NCBI GenBank assembly: GCA_020344215.1
Contig: CP070815.1
Coordinates: 2,925,248 to 2,989,247 of the forward strand
Length of the DNA: 64,000 nt
From: Gemmatimonadota bacterium
GTDB lineage: Bacteria > Gemmatimonadota > Gemmatimonadetes > Palauibacterales > KS3-K002
Direction of reading: 5' to 3'
Positions 8,387 through 16,842 of the stretch are shown here, piece by piece. Under the pieces are notes generated by a model that did no database searches, had not been told where the DNA came from, and saw nothing but the letters and a program-made list of their open reading frames with translations. Numbering within the stretch: position 1 is the stretch's first letter; each line of letters opens with the position of its first letter. Both the position numbers and the translations under genes were made by a program.

Positions 8387-8968
8387 ATGAGCGACGAGTA
8401 CTTCATCATGCTGGCCGAGCCTCGCTGGGCTGGGCCCACCGCATTCCGCGTGGCTGGATCGGAGACGCGCATGAATCGCGGGAAGAGAGTACGAGAGGAC
8501 CTCGGCCTGTTCGAATTCGAACTGCGTGTCGATGAACAGGCGAGCGACCCTCTTGCGTTCCCTCCGCTGGATTTGCACGACCCCGCGGGGGGACAGCCGC
8601 TGTTTTCGCGAAGATTGATTGAGGCACTCAGGGAGATCGGAGTTTCCAACATCGATTACTACCCGGCGCGCGTAATCTATGAGCCCACGGGTGCCGAACT
8701 CGACTATGAGGTGGCCAACGTAATCGGGATGGTGTCTGGCCTGGATCTCGACAAATCCAATGTTCAGGTCGACGATGCCGGATTCGTTGAGCGCGTTAGG
8801 AGAATGGTCTTTGACGAATCGCAGTTCGAAGGTCAGGATCTAGTTCGCCTTCGCGAAAAAAAGAACCTCATCGTGATCTCACGAAGAGTGAAAGAGCGTA
8901 TCGAGGAAAAGGCTCTTACCGGAATCATGATCATTCGTGACGAGGAGTGGCAGCCCGGGATGATCTAG
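8387..8968 (+). CDS. Imm11-family (DUF1629) immunity protein candidate
   Basis: The 193-residue protein resembles the Imm11 immunity family: a paired YYPARVIYEPTG and YEVANVIGMVSGLDLDKSN segment in the middle, then FDESQFEGQDLVRL, and a C-terminal RRVKERIEEKALTGIMI. Imm11 genes typically sit directly after AHH or related nuclease toxins, as here (41 bases apart). It would bind and neutralise the toxin encoded upstream in the cytoplasm and so protect kin cells. There is no signal peptide or membrane helix. The start at ATG 8387 is the first in the frame. Confidence 0.8.
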   Translation: MSDEYFIMLAEPRWAGPTAFRVAGSETRMNRGKRVREDLGLFEFELRVDEQASDPLAFPPLDLHDPAGGQPLFSRRLIEALREIGVSNIDYYPARVIYEPTGAELDYEVANVIGMVSGLDLDKSNVQVDDAGFVERVRRMVFDESQFEGQDLVRLREKKNLIVISRRVKERIEEKALTGIMIIRDEEWQPGMI

Positions 8969-9073
8969 TAGTCCCGAGCGGGGAGCATAGAAAACCCGCC
9001 GGGTTTCCGCGATTTGACGTTCCGGGAGCCAGGGCCGTGGGTTGAGTAGCGTTACAGACGCGAGATGTGAAGA

Positions 9074-9454
9074 ATGGGCCAGACAACGTTCGCTAACATG
9101 CGAGGAATCGTCCACAAGGGGAGTGGCGGCATGAGCGTCGTCTTCCCCGATGTCTGCAAGACACCGGCTTCGCCCAGTCCGATTCCGATACCGTACCCCA
9201 ACATCGGGAAATCGTCGGATACCTCGCAGGGGCCGAGCAAGGTGAAGACGGACGGCAAGATGCCGATGGTTAAGGGTGCGAAATACTCGCGCTCCTCCGG
9301 CGATGAAGCGGGCAGCGTGGGAGGTGTAGTGTCCGGTGTGAACATGAGCGAGTGCGAGTTCATGATGTATTCGTTCGACGTGAAGTTCGAGGGTAAGAAC
9401 GTCTGTCGGATGGGCGATCCCCTGTTACACAACAAGAAGAACATCATGGGGTAG
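9074..9454 (+). CDS. PAAR-like DUF4150 tip protein
   Basis: The 126-residue protein has the DUF4150 PAAR-like layout: SVVFPDVCKTPASPSP, IPYPNIG, KVKTDGKMPMVKGAKYSRSSGDEAG, and a C-terminal CRMGDPLLHNKKN. PAAR-like proteins cap the VgrG spike as a sharp, metal-stabilised cone and can carry effectors. It is a stand-alone domain with no toxin fused. It follows the immunity gene after a 105-base gap, the largest in the cluster, and precedes the DUF6484 gene by 8 bases. It is the likely client of the DUF2169 adaptor. Confidence 0.9.
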   Translation: MGQTTFANMRGIVHKGSGGMSVVFPDVCKTPASPSPIPIPYPNIGKSSDTSQGPSKVKTDGKMPMVKGAKYSRSSGDEAGSVGGVVSGVNMSECEFMMYSFDVKFEGKNVCRMGDPLLHNKKNIMG

Positions 9455-9462
9455 GTGGTCCT

Positions 9463-9912
9463 ATGAAGAATGAACCTCTGGTTCTTGGAATCGATGCTCA
9501 GGCCAATCTGGTACGCCGTGGCCGTGTGAGCGCGCTTCTGGATGGCGGCTCGGTCGCGGTCGTGTGCGATGACATCGATAAGGCGGATTGCTGCTGCGAT
9601 CTCCTGCAAACGTCGGAATCGTCTCAGTTGCAACTGACGGTTGGTGACGCTGTCGTCGTCCTGCTACCGAGACGCGAAGGGGAGCGTGGGGTGGTCCTCG
9701 GTCGCGTAGGTTCAGCCCGTGCAGGGGGAGATGCGATCGAAGAAGCTCCCGACGAGCTTGTGGTGGAAGCCCGGAAGAATCTGGTGCTGAAATGCGGTGA
9801 CGGCTCGATCACGATCCGAGCGGACGGCAAGATCCTGATCAAAGGCAAGGATCTCGTCTCACATGCAAGGCGCGTCAATCGGATTAAGGGCGGATCAGTC
9901 GCGATAAACTAG
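9463..9912 (+). CDS. DUF6484 T6SS-associated protein
   Basis: The 149-residue protein begins with a short OB-like segment (GRVSALLDGGSVAVVC to GERGVVLGRVG). It ends with a gp5-needle-like strand set (LVLKCGDGSITIRADGKIL, then KGKDLVSHARRVNRIKGG). This is the arrangement of DUF6484 proteins, which occur beside vgrG, PAAR-like and TIGR02270-type genes. The CCCD run at about residues 45-49 is unusual. It probably works as a small spike accessory, but its exact role is not established. It starts 8 bases after the PAAR-like stop. Confidence 0.75.
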   Translation: MKNEPLVLGIDAQANLVRRGRVSALLDGGSVAVVCDDIDKADCCCDLLQTSESSQLQLTVGDAVVVLLPRREGERGVVLGRVGSARAGGDAIEEAPDELVVEARKNLVLKCGDGSITIRADGKILIKGKDLVSHARRVNRIKGGSVAIN

Positions 9913-9931
9913 AGAGCGAGTGACTCCCCCT

Positions 9932-11164
9932 ATGACCGCCGATAGGGCGACGTTCATACCAGACATCCTCGAGGAACACCTCGAGGAACTCGCCTTTCTC
10001 TGGGGACAGCGCCAACGAGCGCTGCGAGACCCGGACTACACGCTCCGTTCGTTCTCCGACCTCGAAGAGCGAATACAGGCCCATCTCCAAGGTGTCCTCG
10101 TCGTCGGCGACCAATCGCTCCCCTTGCTCGAGGAGGGGCTCTCGAGCGACGACGAGCTCGTTGTCTTCGCGTCTGCTCTTTCCTTGCTGCATTCGCGTGT
10201 CCCGAGTTCGGCCGCACACGTCTTTGATGCCTTCCGTAACGCGCAGGGCAACAAACTGGTTGGACTGCGCCAGGCGCTGAGCCACGGTCCGATCGATCAC
10301 CTACAGGCGCAGATCGGTCCGCTGCCTCTGTCGTCGGCGCTGCCCGTCGCTGTCGCTGCTGCTGAGGCCCTGGCCTTCCATTCGGCGCTGCGGGCGACCG
10401 CACCGGAGATCGAACGCTTCGTGGCGAACGAGGAGCCAGAGGTCCGCATGAACGGCTGGCGGTTGGCCGGCTACCTGGGTTTGGCTCTCGATCCGAAGAC
10501 GTACGCGGCCGCCGTTCGCGACGAGGGGCGGAGCGTCAGACGCGCCGCCCTTGAGGCCGGCGCCTGGTGCGGCGAGCCCGGCATCCTGGCGGTGGGCCGC
10601 AAACTGGCCGAGAGTCCGGCCGTCGACGACCTCGATCCGCTCTGGCTGCTCGCCGTGCTCGGTGGGCCGGACGATCTCGGTCGCATGACGGCGATCGCCC
10701 GTGCCCGGGAACTCGGCCCCGCCCGCTTTCGGCTGGTCGGTGCTTACGGCCACCCTGCCCTCATGGATGACCTGCTCGAGGTCCTGACCGACCCCGATCC
10801 GGCCACCGCCTACGTGGCCGCCGTCGCCTTCTCCAAGATCACCGGCTACGACATCGAGTCCGACAGCCGGGCTACGCTGCTGCCCGAGGATGGGACCGAG
10901 CCCGACGAGTTCGACGCCGAGTTCCTGGACGAGGTGATGCTGCCCGACCCTGAGCGGGCACACGCTCACTGGGATTCGGTCAAGGGCGGGCTCGGAGGAG
11001 CGCAGCGCATCTGCCGCGGCTTCGATCTGCGAGGCGGGCTCGACCGCGATCAGTTCGCGTCACTCGACATGGAATCGCGTTGGGAGGTCTGTTTGCGCGC
11101 CCGATACTGCGGAGCCTGGAACGGCTCGCCGCTGAGCCTCGAAGTGTTCCCACAACGACGTTGA
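9932..11164 (+). CDS. TIGR02270-like HEAT-type T6SS-associated protein
   Basis: The 410-residue product resembles TIGR02270 proteins, which are found in T6SS clusters. It has an N-terminal LEEHLEELAFLWGQR helix, then repeated helical pairs of HEAT character (ALSLLHSRVPSSAAH, EPEVRMNGWRLAGYLG, VRRAALEAGAWCGEP, DPATAYVAAVAFSKITG) and a final AHAHWDSVKGG. HEAT arrays serve as protein scaffolds; the partner is unknown. I prefer ATG 9932 over GTG 9920 because the AGAGAGCGAG stretch is at workable distance only from the ATG. It closes the vgrG cluster, 19 bases behind the DUF6484 gene. Confidence 0.78.
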   Translation: MTADRATFIPDILEEHLEELAFLWGQRQRALRDPDYTLRSFSDLEERIQAHLQGVLVVGDQSLPLLEEGLSSDDELVVFASALSLLHSRVPSSAAHVFDAFRNAQGNKLVGLRQALSHGPIDHLQAQIGPLPLSSALPVAVAAAEALAFHSALRATAPEIERFVANEEPEVRMNGWRLAGYLGLALDPKTYAAAVRDEGRSVRRAALEAGAWCGEPGILAVGRKLAESPAVDDLDPLWLLAVLGGPDDLGRMTAIARARELGPARFRLVGAYGHPALMDDLLEVLTDPDPATAYVAAVAFSKITGYDIESDSRATLLPEDGTEPDEFDAEFLDEVMLPDPERAHAHWDSVKGGLGGAQRICRGFDLRGGLDRDQFASLDMESRWEVCLRARYCGAWNGSPLSLEVFPQRR

Positions 11165-11290
11165 GTCTTAGCGCTTTCCGGGCAGAGCGGACGGGTTTCT
11201 CGGGCGCGGCCGTTTCGCGGGCTCGACCTCGTCGACTCCACCACTTCCGCAGGTTCCCACAGGGCCGTAAACTTGAGGGCGGCAGCCTCG

Positions 11291-11299
11291 TGCTACGCT
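11291..11299 (+). promoter_or_regulatory. Possible extended -10 element
   Basis: TGCTACGCT is an extended -10-like sequence 31 bases ahead of the N-lobe/SPOR gene start. A weak TTGAGG at 11273 is only 15 bases upstream. The call rests mainly on recurrence of the same form ahead of other genes in this window. Confidence 0.3.
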
Positions 11300-11330
11300 G
11301 CCACACCTGAGCACGGAGGGCTCGCGTCTC

Positions 11331-12848
11331 ATGGGTGTCCTACGCGACTCCGGCAGCACGAACTTCAACCTTCCTGGTATCCGGGAGGCTGAGCGACCGC
11401 GCGACGCCTTTCTCGAGGCGGTGCAGGAGGTGGCTGCGGGCGAGTACGAGGTGTTCGGCGAGATAGGTCGTGGCAAAGAGGGGAGCATCGTATACCTCGC
11501 ACGCGACCTCGCCGACAAGAAGCTGATCGTGCTTCGCCTAACGCAGGGTGCCGGGGCAGGGGACGAGTACTCCCTCGAGGTCGTGAAGCAGCTGGACGCG
11601 TCGGTGCCGGCACCCGAGAGCGCTTGCCCGAGCTGCGGCGCGCCGGCGCGAGAGTGGGGGCGCTTCTGCTCGATGTGCGGCAGCGATCTCTGGGGCGATC
11701 CGTCGGTCAGTGGCGACTACTCCAAGGAAGAGCTTCTCGGGGCGGTCAAGGAAGCCGCGCGGGGCAAGTTTGAGATCCTGGGGGAGATCCCGAGGGCCGA
11801 GGGGGGCGGCTTTGTCTACTTCGGTCGGGACCTGTCGACCGGGAAGCTCTCGGCGCTGAGGCTCCTGAAGGAGGAGGGGGACGAGTACTCGCTGGGACGG
11901 ACGGGCGTGCTCAAGCGGCTGGCTCGGGACGTCGCGCCAAAGAAGCCGTCGGCGCCGCCGCCACCACCACCGCGCCCGCCGAAGCCGACGACGAGAACGC
12001 CGTCTCCGGAGCCGTTCCCACTGGGATCGCCCCCACCGGAGCCTACCCCGTTAGACTCGTTCGGCGCGCCGCCCTCTCCGATTAGTGAGCGGCGGGCGAG
12101 GCCGCAGGCGCATCCGGAGTGGCGGCCGACCAGGCCTCCAGGTCCCGGCTACTACGATCGCTGGGAGCAGGCACTCGAGTTTCTCAGGCAGCCACTGGTG
12201 CTGGCCATTATCGCTGTCGCGGTAGTGATTGTGCTCGTGGCTCTCTGCGTAGCGATCACTCCGAGTACCGATAGCGCGGCTCGCCTCGGGCCGCCCTCCG
12301 ATGCCGCGAGACCCGAGACACGGGAGCCGGTCAGCTTGGCCAGCGAGCTGCCCGAGGAGTCTGTCCTCGGCTACTCGGTAGCCATCGCATCGTTCAGGAC
12401 GCTGAACGAAGCGCTGGCGCGCCAGCGGGAGTTGACTGGCTTGGAGACGACGGTCTACGTGGCGCCGACGATCGTCCGCGGGAGCGTCTACTACCGGCTG
12501 CTATCCGGGTTGCTCCCTCGTCGAGATCAGGCGGAAGCTTTGATGTCACGGCTCGTGGAGAGCGGCGTGAAGGACGTCGGGCGGGATTGGGACGTGAGAC
12601 CGACCGGCCTGGCCTTCCGCTTCGGTACCTATCCCTCGATAGGCGCGGCCGACGATGCCGTTGGGAGGCTCGCTCGACAAGGTATTCCCGCCTACAGAGT
12701 GCCAGCCGCGTCGGCTGACGGTGTGGTAGCTTACTATGTCTACGCCGGCGGCTACGAGAGGCCCGATGAGGGGCGTCATCTCCGGGAGCAAATCATCCGG
12801 GCTGGGCTGGAAGCGGACCTGGTGGAGCGCTCAGGACTGGTCCGCTGA
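11331..12848 (+). CDS. Zinc-ribbon protein with duplicated kinase N-lobes, membrane helix and SPOR repeats
   Basis: The 505-residue protein has, in order: N-lobe-like repeat A (FGEIGRGKEGSIVYLARD, from about 40), a zinc ribbon (CPSCG at about 99, CSMCG at about 113), repeat B (FEILGEIPRAEGGGFVYFG, from about 146), a Pro-rich linker (about 205-265), one membrane helix (about 285-307) and two SPOR-like repeats (about 345-410 and 420-500). Both repeats have Arg where kinases have the ATP-binding Lys, and no HRD or DFG exists, so it is not a kinase. The topology should place the N-lobes in the cytoplasm and the SPOR domains in the periplasm, where SPOR domains bind denuded peptidoglycan. It has a good GGAGG ahead of ATG 11331. 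It is paralogous to the protein at the window start, and the two bracket the vgrG cluster. The role is unknown; linking the cell wall to T6SS or kinase signalling is inference. Confidence 0.8.
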   Translation: MGVLRDSGSTNFNLPGIREAERPRDAFLEAVQEVAAGEYEVFGEIGRGKEGSIVYLARDLADKKLIVLRLTQGAGAGDEYSLEVVKQLDASVPAPESACPSCGAPAREWGRFCSMCGSDLWGDPSVSGDYSKEELLGAVKEAARGKFEILGEIPRAEGGGFVYFGRDLSTGKLSALRLLKEEGDEYSLGRTGVLKRLARDVAPKKPSAPPPPPPRPPKPTTRTPSPEPFPLGSPPPEPTPLDSFGAPPSPISERRARPQAHPEWRPTRPPGPGYYDRWEQALEFLRQPLVLAIIAVAVVIVLVALCVAITPSTDSAARLGPPSDAARPETREPVSLASELPEESVLGYSVAIASFRTLNEALARQRELTGLETTVYVAPTIVRGSVYYRLLSGLLPRRDQAEALMSRLVESGVKDVGRDWDVRPTGLAFRFGTYPSIGAADDAVGRLARQGIPAYRVPAASADGVVAYYVYAGGYERPDEGRHLREQIIRAGLEADLVERSGLVR

Positions 12849-12887
12849 GAGGTCTCTGGCCGCCCAGTTTCTCGGTAGGAGCGGTCC

Positions 12888-12896
12888 TGCTATCTT
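12888..12896 (+). promoter_or_regulatory. Possible extended -10 element
   Basis: TGCTATCTT is an extended -10-like sequence about 50 bases ahead of the outer-membrane protein start at 12946. No good -35 lies 17 bases upstream, which is common for extended -10 promoters. Confidence 0.35.
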
Positions 12897-12945
12897 GTCC
12901 TGCGCTGCTCATCCGACAACTGTAACTGCATACACGGAGGGACAC

Positions 12946-13569
12946 ATGGCCCTGCACCGTGCGATGGTGTGTGCTCTGATCCTGCTTCTCGCGCCGTCAA
13001 CGCTGGCGGCCCAGCAGATCACTTACGGCGCCACGATCTTCGGCGGCCTCTTTCTCCCTACCGCCGATCTGGTCGATCAGACTACCGCGGGGGACGTCTA
13101 CCAATACGGGCACAAGACCGGCTGGACGGCCGGCGGGCGCTTCGCGCTTTACATCACGCCTCGATTCGCTGTGGACGGCGAGCTGGTGTATGCGCAGAGC
13201 GATCTTGACGTGAACAACGTGCTCGCTGGCACCCCCAGCGATACGACTGTGGATGCGGGCTTGATCGTTGGCAGCGTCAACGCGGTCTACACCGTGCTCG
13301 ACCCACCGCTCGATCCGCTCGCGGTGTTCGTCTCCGGTGGCCTGGGTCTCGTATACCGCGATTCGGATGACTTGGACAGCCCGACCGACATTGCTGGCGT
13401 CTTAGGGATCGGCTTCCGCTACGGTGTAAGCCCGACGGTGGACATCCGCGTGGACCTGAGGGACTACCTGTCCATGTTCGAGGGGAACATCCCCGAGGCC
13501 GACTCCAAGCTGCAAAACGATCTGTTCGTGACGGCAGGCGTCGAGTTCAGATTCGGCAGAGGGGGTTAG
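12946..13569 (+). CDS. Outer-membrane beta-barrel protein
   Basis: The 207-residue protein has a clear signal peptide (ALILLLAPSTLAAQQ, cut after AAQ or nearby) followed by alternating amphipathic strands (YGATIFGGLFLPT, GGRFALYITPRFAVDGELVY, FVSGGLGLVYRD, GIGFRYGVSPTVDIRVDLRD). It ends in FVTAGVEFRFGRGG, typical of small OmpA/OmpW-like barrels. The frame is open from 12736 but the ATG at 12946 is preceded by ACGGAGGG at good spacing and gives the signal peptide at once, so I use it. No enzyme motif is visible. Its last 4 bases overlap the convergent kinase gene. Confidence 0.82.
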   Translation: MALHRAMVCALILLLAPSTLAAQQITYGATIFGGLFLPTADLVDQTTAGDVYQYGHKTGWTAGGRFALYITPRFAVDGELVYAQSDLDVNNVLAGTPSDTTVDAGLIVGSVNAVYTVLDPPLDPLAVFVSGGLGLVYRDSDDLDSPTDIAGVLGIGFRYGVSPTVDIRVDLRDYLSMFEGNIPEADSKLQNDLFVTAGVEFRFGRGG

Positions 13570-16445
13570 CGGGACTCCAATTTTTGCAGGCGCCAGCCGG
13601 CCGAACCGCGGGCGAAGGTCAGCCGGAATTCGTACCTGACATCCGTGTATTGCTCTCCGGTCCTCCTGAGCCGGAAGTCAAGACTCATCCGTATGTCGGC
13701 AGTGGCCGATGAGTCTTCTACGCGGATGTTCGGTCGCGCGAGCTCGGCCTGCATCTGTTCCGCTCGGCCGAAGAACGTCTGGAGCAGCCGCTCATCATCT
13801 GAAGGTACGCGGCCGCGATAGAGCTCCTCAGCCATGGCCGCCAGGTTCGCCTCCTCGAACAGCTGACGGAAGCGTTCGATCATGTCGGCGAGGACCTCTT
13901 CGGGCAGCGGCTGCGGCTCCGGGTCCGGCTCGGCCGCGACGTCCGCTGCTAGCTGGCGATACGCTGCTTCCACAGCCTCGTAGAACCGCCAGGCGTCCAA
14001 GTACCTGCGGTAGCCGATTAGCGACTGGGCCCGATCACGATCTGCGTCAATGGCGGCCAGCTGATTCGGTCTCCGCTCCGCCGCACCCGCGTCTAGCGCG
14101 CTCTGCCGCTGCTGCGCCGCCCCTAGGCGCGCTGCCTCCGCCTCCGAGCGTGCGAGTTGCGCACACGTCTGGGCGAGCTGCCGGTACGCTGTCACGAGCT
14201 CCGAGAATCTGGTCTGCGCGTCCTGGTAACGCCCCGCGGAGTAAGCACTCTCAGCGCCGCGCATCAGGCTGTTCAGCCGGGCGAGCTCGGTGGGTCGCAA
14301 CTGTTCGGCGCCTGCTGAGTTCGCGGCGCTGCGCTGCTGGCTGGCGCTGGTCCGCTCTGCCGTCGCGGCAGAGCGCAGGTTCTCTCGCTCATTCCTCGCC
14401 ACCTCAGCCAGATCGTTGAAGGCCTGAGGCAGTGGCTCGAGTAACGTCAACGCGCGGAACGGATTCCCAGCCGCTAGCTCGGCCTCGGCTTCCTGGAGCT
14501 GGCGGCTGAGATTCTCGAACCCCGTCGGATCGGTGCCCGCCGCTCCGGCCGCGACCGCAGCGTCTCGGGCCTCGACCGCTTGGCGGCGAGCCGCTTCCGC
14601 CAGCGCTTCTTCGTTTTCCGGTCCAGGCGGCGGCCGGGTCGTGTCTTCACGGACCGGCGCAGGCGGAGGAAAGGGTGCAGGCTCGGGTATCAGCCCGCTG
14701 GGCCTTACCGCGAGCCACAGGGCGAGGAGTGCTACCGCGGCGGCCGGAGCCGTCCACCAGAACCTGCCGACCAGGTAGGGCACACCGGGCGCCGTGACCT
14801 TGACCGCCGCCGCTGCGCTCTCCTCCTCGCAGACCGCCGTAACCTGCACCGAGCCTTCAGCTACCGCGGTCACTAACCCTTCGGGCGAGACATCCGCGAT
14901 CTCCGAGTCGCCCGACGCCCAGCCCACGGGTCGGTCGTGCAATCGCGAGCCGTCGCTCCCGCGAACGATGGCTCTCATCTGCACGGAGTGCCCCACGGCC
15001 ATGACGCGGCGCGATGGCCTCACCCGCACCGCCTCGGCGCGGATTGGTGCTACCTCGATCGCCACCGTTTCGACTCGATCCTCGCACGTGGCGGTGATCG
15101 CTGCGCTGCCCGGCTCGCGCGCCTCGAGGAGCCCGGACTCTGAGACCGAGGCGACCTCGGGGTCGCTCGACTGCCAGGTCACCTCGCGCCCGGCCAGAGG
15201 CTGGCCGGCGGCATCCAGCGGGGTAGCCTGCAGCTGGAGGGTGTGGCCCTCCCAGATCGAGGGCGGCACAGGTGCCAAGAGGAGCGAGTCGACCGGCGCG
15301 GGCGCCTCTGGCACCAGATACTCCGGGATCCCGGCTGCTTCCGGCGGCGTCACCGGCCGTGCCTCCGCTGGAGTGATGGGGCGCGCTTCTGGCGGTGTGG
15401 CGGCGGGCGCGGACCGGTCGACCGCGGGCGCTCGCTGCGCTCCGGACGTGGCGAGCGCGGCGAGTTGCGCTCGAACCGGATCGTCGTGAGCCATAGTTGC
15501 CGGGCCGATCGACCTGATCACGTCCTTCAGGCTTGGCCAGCGGTCGCGCGGGTCCTTCTCCAGCATGCGTTCGACCGCCGCGACCAGCTCGGGTGGCGCG
15601 TGTGGTCGGAACAGAGTGATGGGTCGGGGTGGCTGCTCCACGTGCGCCTTCATGACCTCGAGTGAGGGGCCGGTAAACGGCGGCTCCCCGGTCAGCATCT
15701 CATAGGTCACGATGCCGAGCGAGTACTGGTCGGAGGCTGCGGTGACTTCCTTCGAGGCGCACTGCTCGGGACTCATGTATGCCGGCGTGCCGAGCGTCAT
15801 CCCCGTCTGTGTCAGGTTCGACCTTCTGGGCACCTTGGCGATCCCGAAATCGGTGACGATGGCGTTCCCCTCATCATCCAGCAGGATGTTTGCCGGCTTG
15901 ATGTCCCGGTGGATGACGCCGCGCTTGTGTGCGTAGGCCAGAGCGTCGCCGACTTGCGCCAGCCAAGCTCTGACCACCGACTTCGGCAGTGGACCGTCTC
16001 GCCGAATGACTATCTCCAGCGACGGGCCTGCTATGTGTTTCATGACGAAGAAATGGAGATCGTCCGTTTCTTCGACGGTATAGATAGTGACGATGTTGGG
16101 ATGGTTAAGGGCTGCGACGGTCACCGCCTCCTGGCGGAACCGCTCGATCATTCCCGACTGCAACATGAGGCCCGGCGACATCACCTTGATGGCGACCGTA
16201 CGATCGAGCCTGATCTCACGGCCCAGATAGACGGCGGCCATCCCACCGGCTCCGAGAACCCGCCCGATCTCATACTTGCCGGCCGTCGCGGCGCGCAGCT
16301 TCACGAGGACCGGGTCCCATAGCGATCCGGCCTTCTCCCCTTCCGGCACTGCCACGCCCGGCTCTTGGAGCGCCCCACAGTGGGCGCAGAACCGGTCGCT
16401 CGGGTAGATCTGCCCGCCGCAGTTCGTGCAGTTCGTCGTATTCAT
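13566..16445 (-). CDS. Zinc-ribbon Ser/Thr kinase with two Ig-like domains, membrane helix and NTF2-like tail
   Basis: The 959-residue protein begins with a zinc ribbon (C6xxC9, C20xxC23). A complete kinase domain follows (about 55-315: GAGGMAAVYLG, VAIKVM, HRDIKPANILLD, DFGIAK, TPAYMSPEQ). A linker contains three near-identical TPAEARPVTPPEA-type units. Two Big_2-like Ig domains occupy about 385-548 (EVTWQSSDPEVASVSESG; VGWASGDSEIADVSPEG). One membrane helix lies near 560-585, then a helical repeat region with A-rich coiled segments, and a SnoaL/NTF2-like domain at about 845-959 ending GWRLQKLES. The start is set at ATG 16445, which puts the zinc ribbon at the N-terminus; 17 further in-frame codons upstream look noncoding. 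It should phosphorylate cytoplasmic Ser/Thr and sense something through the periplasmic tail. Placement of Ig domains on the kinase side of the membrane is odd. Confidence 0.9.
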   Translation of the reverse strand: MNTTNCTNCGGQIYPSDRFCAHCGALQEPGVAVPEGEKAGSLWDPVLVKLRAATAGKYEIGRVLGAGGMAAVYLGREIRLDRTVAIKVMSPGLMLQSGMIERFRQEAVTVAALNHPNIVTIYTVEETDDLHFFVMKHIAGPSLEIVIRRDGPLPKSVVRAWLAQVGDALAYAHKRGVIHRDIKPANILLDDEGNAIVTDFGIAKVPRRSNLTQTGMTLGTPAYMSPEQCASKEVTAASDQYSLGIVTYEMLTGEPPFTGPSLEVMKAHVEQPPRPITLFRPHAPPELVAAVERMLEKDPRDRWPSLKDVIRSIGPATMAHDDPVRAQLAALATSGAQRAPAVDRSAPAATPPEARPITPAEARPVTPPEAAGIPEYLVPEAPAPVDSLLLAPVPPSIWEGHTLQLQATPLDAAGQPLAGREVTWQSSDPEVASVSESGLLEAREPGSAAITATCEDRVETVAIEVAPIRAEAVRVRPSRRVMAVGHSVQMRAIVRGSDGSRLHDRPVGWASGDSEIADVSPEGLVTAVAEGSVQVTAVCEEESAAAAVKVTAPGVPYLVGRFWWTAPAAAVALLALWLAVRPSGLIPEPAPFPPPAPVREDTTRPPPGPENEEALAEAARRQAVEARDAAVAAGAAGTDPTGFENLSRQLQEAEAELAAGNPFRALTLLEPLPQAFNDLAEVARNERENLRSAATAERTSASQQRSAANSAGAEQLRPTELARLNSLMRGAESAYSAGRYQDAQTRFSELVTAYRQLAQTCAQLARSEAEAARLGAAQQRQSALDAGAAERRPNQLAAIDADRDRAQSLIGYRRYLDAWRFYEAVEAAYRQLAADVAAEPDPEPQPLPEEVLADMIERFRQLFEEANLAAMAEELYRGRVPSDDERLLQTFFGRAEQMQAELARPNIRVEDSSATADIRMSLDFRLRRTGEQYTDVRYEFRLTFARGSAGWRLQKLESR

Positions 16446-16842
16446 CGATTGCGTGATGAGGCTCGACCAGCCTCGCGAGTCCAGCCGTCGAGGCACGGAG
16501 CAGCGCGGGGAAGCCCTCTGCCGGAAAGTTGGACGCGCGGCAGGAGGTGCGCAACTCCCGCCCTGTCCGCTGGCCGCGGCCGGCGAGCGGCGAGCGGTGT
16601 AAGTGGCACAACGAGAATGGCTTACGGTACGTGAGGCCTCCCGCGCGCTGCCGCGGCCGCCCCGGGCGGGGCTGTGTGCTCCAAGACTGAGGAGACCCGG
16701 CCGCCGCCATCGGTCTCGTCATCGGCAAGAACGCGTAACCGTGTATTGCCGCGAGCGCTGCGGTTCGCCAAGTTGTCCTCGCTCCCTCGCGAGAACAGCT
16801 CGATCGACCAAACCGAATCTGCCCGGACCAACAGGGGGCCGG
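16446..16842. other. Intergenic region between divergent genes
   Basis: About 400 bases separate the minus-strand kinase from the RCC1 lipoprotein gene. Open frames here are GC-rich shadows without recognisable domains. It should contain divergent promoters, but I cannot pick convincing elements. No RNA gene or repeat is evident. Confidence 0.5.

Noticed and set aside
3481-11164. Reading the vgrG cluster as a prophage tail or an extracellular contractile injection system
   Set aside because: DUF2169, DUF4150, DUF6484, TIGR02270-like and Imm11-like genes around VgrG are T6SS accessory types. No tail tube, tail fibre, tape measure, integrase or lysis gene is present.
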